Program-made: the position numbers and the translations under genes | Assembly (NCBI GenBank): GCA_029260765.1 | Contig: JAJDCP010000051.1 | Span: forward strand, 1-64,000 | DNA from: Planctomycetota bacterium | GTDB taxonomy: Bacteria > Planctomycetota > J058 > JAJDCP01 | Length of the DNA: 64,000 nt | Direction: 5' to 3' | In this document: positions 63,220 through 64,000 of the stretch, in pieces | Numbering within the stretch: position 1 is the first letter of the stretch | Layout: each line of letters opens with the position of its first letter | Notes under the pieces: generated by a model | Told to the model about the DNA's origin: nothing | Databases searched by the model: none | The model's input: the letters and a program-made list of their open reading frames with translations, nothing else

Positions 63220-63948
63220 CTACAGGTACGAAGATGTCTTCGACTTCTGCTGGCACCATTCGGCGGCGGAACGTTGGGCGAGCATACCGATGGCCAGGCC
63301 GAACATCGACAGGACCCCGAACATGATCACGCCGAAGAAGATGTTGCCGAATTTCTGCGCGGCCTTCATGTCGATCATCATCATCTGCTGGGGCATGTAC
63401 TCGGGATCGAAGATCAGCTCGTTCATGCGGGTGGCTTCGGGGATCACGAACAGCAGCTGCGCCAGGCCGTAAAACACCAACAACAGACACATCCCCAGGC
63501 AGACGCCGATGGCCCGCCGGCGATGCAGGTCTGAGCCCCCGAAGGCCTTGAGCCCGGAGAAGAACAGGAAGGCTCCCAGGATCATCGCCGGCAGCCCGGA
63601 GAGCAACGCCAGCCAGGTGCCGCGCGTGGTCATGCGGCGGCGCGCCTCATTGGTTCGCTTGAAGTGGTCCTGCACGTCCGTTTCCCGGAGCCGGAGCTCT
63701 TCGAGCTTCGCGCCTGCGTCGGGTTGGGCGTTGCCCGCAGCGATGTCCGTCTCGAGCACAGCGATCTCGTCGGCGACCTTCCGCAACACTATGTGGTGGT
63801 GGTCTGCGGTCTCTTGCAGACTCAACGTCAGTCCGCTCAAGAGTCCACCTGCCGTCATGCACAGGCTGCCGAGCACCGCCAGCCCTCCAAAGACCATCGC
63901 GAGCACGCCCCCGACACTCAGGCTCAGGGGCTTGGAGACTGGCTGCAT
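63220..63948 (-). CDS. Membrane protein of unknown function
   Basis: A 242-aa protein with a hydrophobic N-terminal helix (about 12-35), a charged coiled-coil loop (about 45-105), three more TM helices (about 108-130, 145-170, 200-225) and a short tail. AGGAG precedes the ATG. It is convergent with the large membrane protein and follows another gene on the same strand with a 12-bp gap. Confidence 0.65.
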   Translation of the reverse strand: MQPVSKPLSLSVGGVLAMVFGGLAVLGSLCMTAGGLLSGLTLSLQETADHHHIVLRKVADEIAVLETDIAAGNAQPDAGAKLEELRLRETDVQDHFKRTNEARRRMTTRGTWLALLSGLPAMILGAFLFFSGLKAFGGSDLHRRRAIGVCLGMCLLLVFYGLAQLLFVIPEATRMNELIFDPEYMPQQMMMIDMKAAQKFGNIFFGVIMFGVLSMFGLAIGMLAQRSAAEWCQQKSKTSSYL

Positions 63949-63960
63949 GGGAATGACTCC

Positions 63961-64000
63961 TTAGCGGGCTTCAGAGACGTTGAACAGGCCCTGAAGCAAG
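63961..64000 (-). CDS. C-terminal end of an upstream gene (cut by window edge)
   Basis: A frame on the minus strand ends in a TAA at 63961-63963 after LLQGLFNVSEAR. It is so close to the start at 63948 that the two would form an operon. Only 12 residues are visible, so nothing can be said about the product. Confidence 0.35.
   Translation of the reverse strand, partial: LLQGLFNVSEAR

Overview
The window is high-GC DNA (GC estimated by eye, not counted) with dense, mostly short operons on both strands. It looks like a chromosomal segment of a Gram-negative environmental bacterium. Several lipoproteins, a Kdo-pathway isomerase (KdsD) and a D-Ala-D-Ala carboxypeptidase imply an outer membrane and peptidoglycan. 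A Ser/Thr kinase, FHA proteins, HEAT and zinc-ribbon membrane proteins, frequent GTG/TTG starts and an octaheme HAO-like cytochrome beside a Rieske/cytochrome b pair would suit a Planctomycetota-type organism, but this placement is an inference. No rRNA, tRNA or CRISPR was recognised.

Layout. 1-5341: a Ser/Thr kinase (cut by the left edge), a zinc-ribbon/TM protein, MiaE and an FHA-TM-zinc-ribbon protein on the minus strand, then a divergent lipoprotein. 5402-8807: a tightly overlapping minus operon of an M6/PDZ metalloprotease, a squalene/phytoene synthase and a lipoprotein. 8960-19388: a membrane protein with about five bPH2-like domains, an Rpn/PDDEXK protein, a methyltransferase broken by a small TA-flanked element, an acyl-CoA dehydrogenase, a PEGA-like protein, a polytopic membrane protein and a B12-type radical SAM protein. 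19482-22400: a lower-GC accessory stretch with a DEDDh exonuclease-BRCT protein, poorly defined small ORFs, GC-rich degenerate repeats and a REPIN-like element. 22399-30255: thioesterase, LicD protein, a second acyl-CoA dehydrogenase, TerB-like, GNAT, FHA, lipoprotein and UspA genes.

30300-42708 is the respiratory core. A Rieske-cytochrome b-octaheme HAO-like operon is preceded by a near-consensus sigma-54 promoter. It is followed directly by a PAS histidine kinase and an NtrC-type sigma-54 activator, so the regulator and its probable target sit side by side. Next comes a cbb3-type oxidase operon (diheme cytochrome c, CcoN, CcoO, two small membrane proteins, CcoI-like P-type ATPase) with a perfect CRP-type palindrome upstream.

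42711-64000: a glycosyltransferase-methyltransferase fusion, a pair of PilT-like ATPases that both have Arg in place of the Walker A Lys, a 54-aa gene, KdsD, the second copy of the TA-flanked element, Asd, a rhomboid-like protein lacking its catalytic Ser, DacB, tandem UspA, two methyltransferases, a HEAT protein, a FabZ-like hotdog protein, a second REPIN-like element, an S41/PDZ protein, a DUF4198-like protein and large membrane proteins of unknown role. The strongest new observations are the sigma-54-linked HAO/bc module, the 155-bp element whose insertion can be undone on paper to restore a reading frame, the paired Walker-variant PilT proteins, and the REPIN-like repeats.
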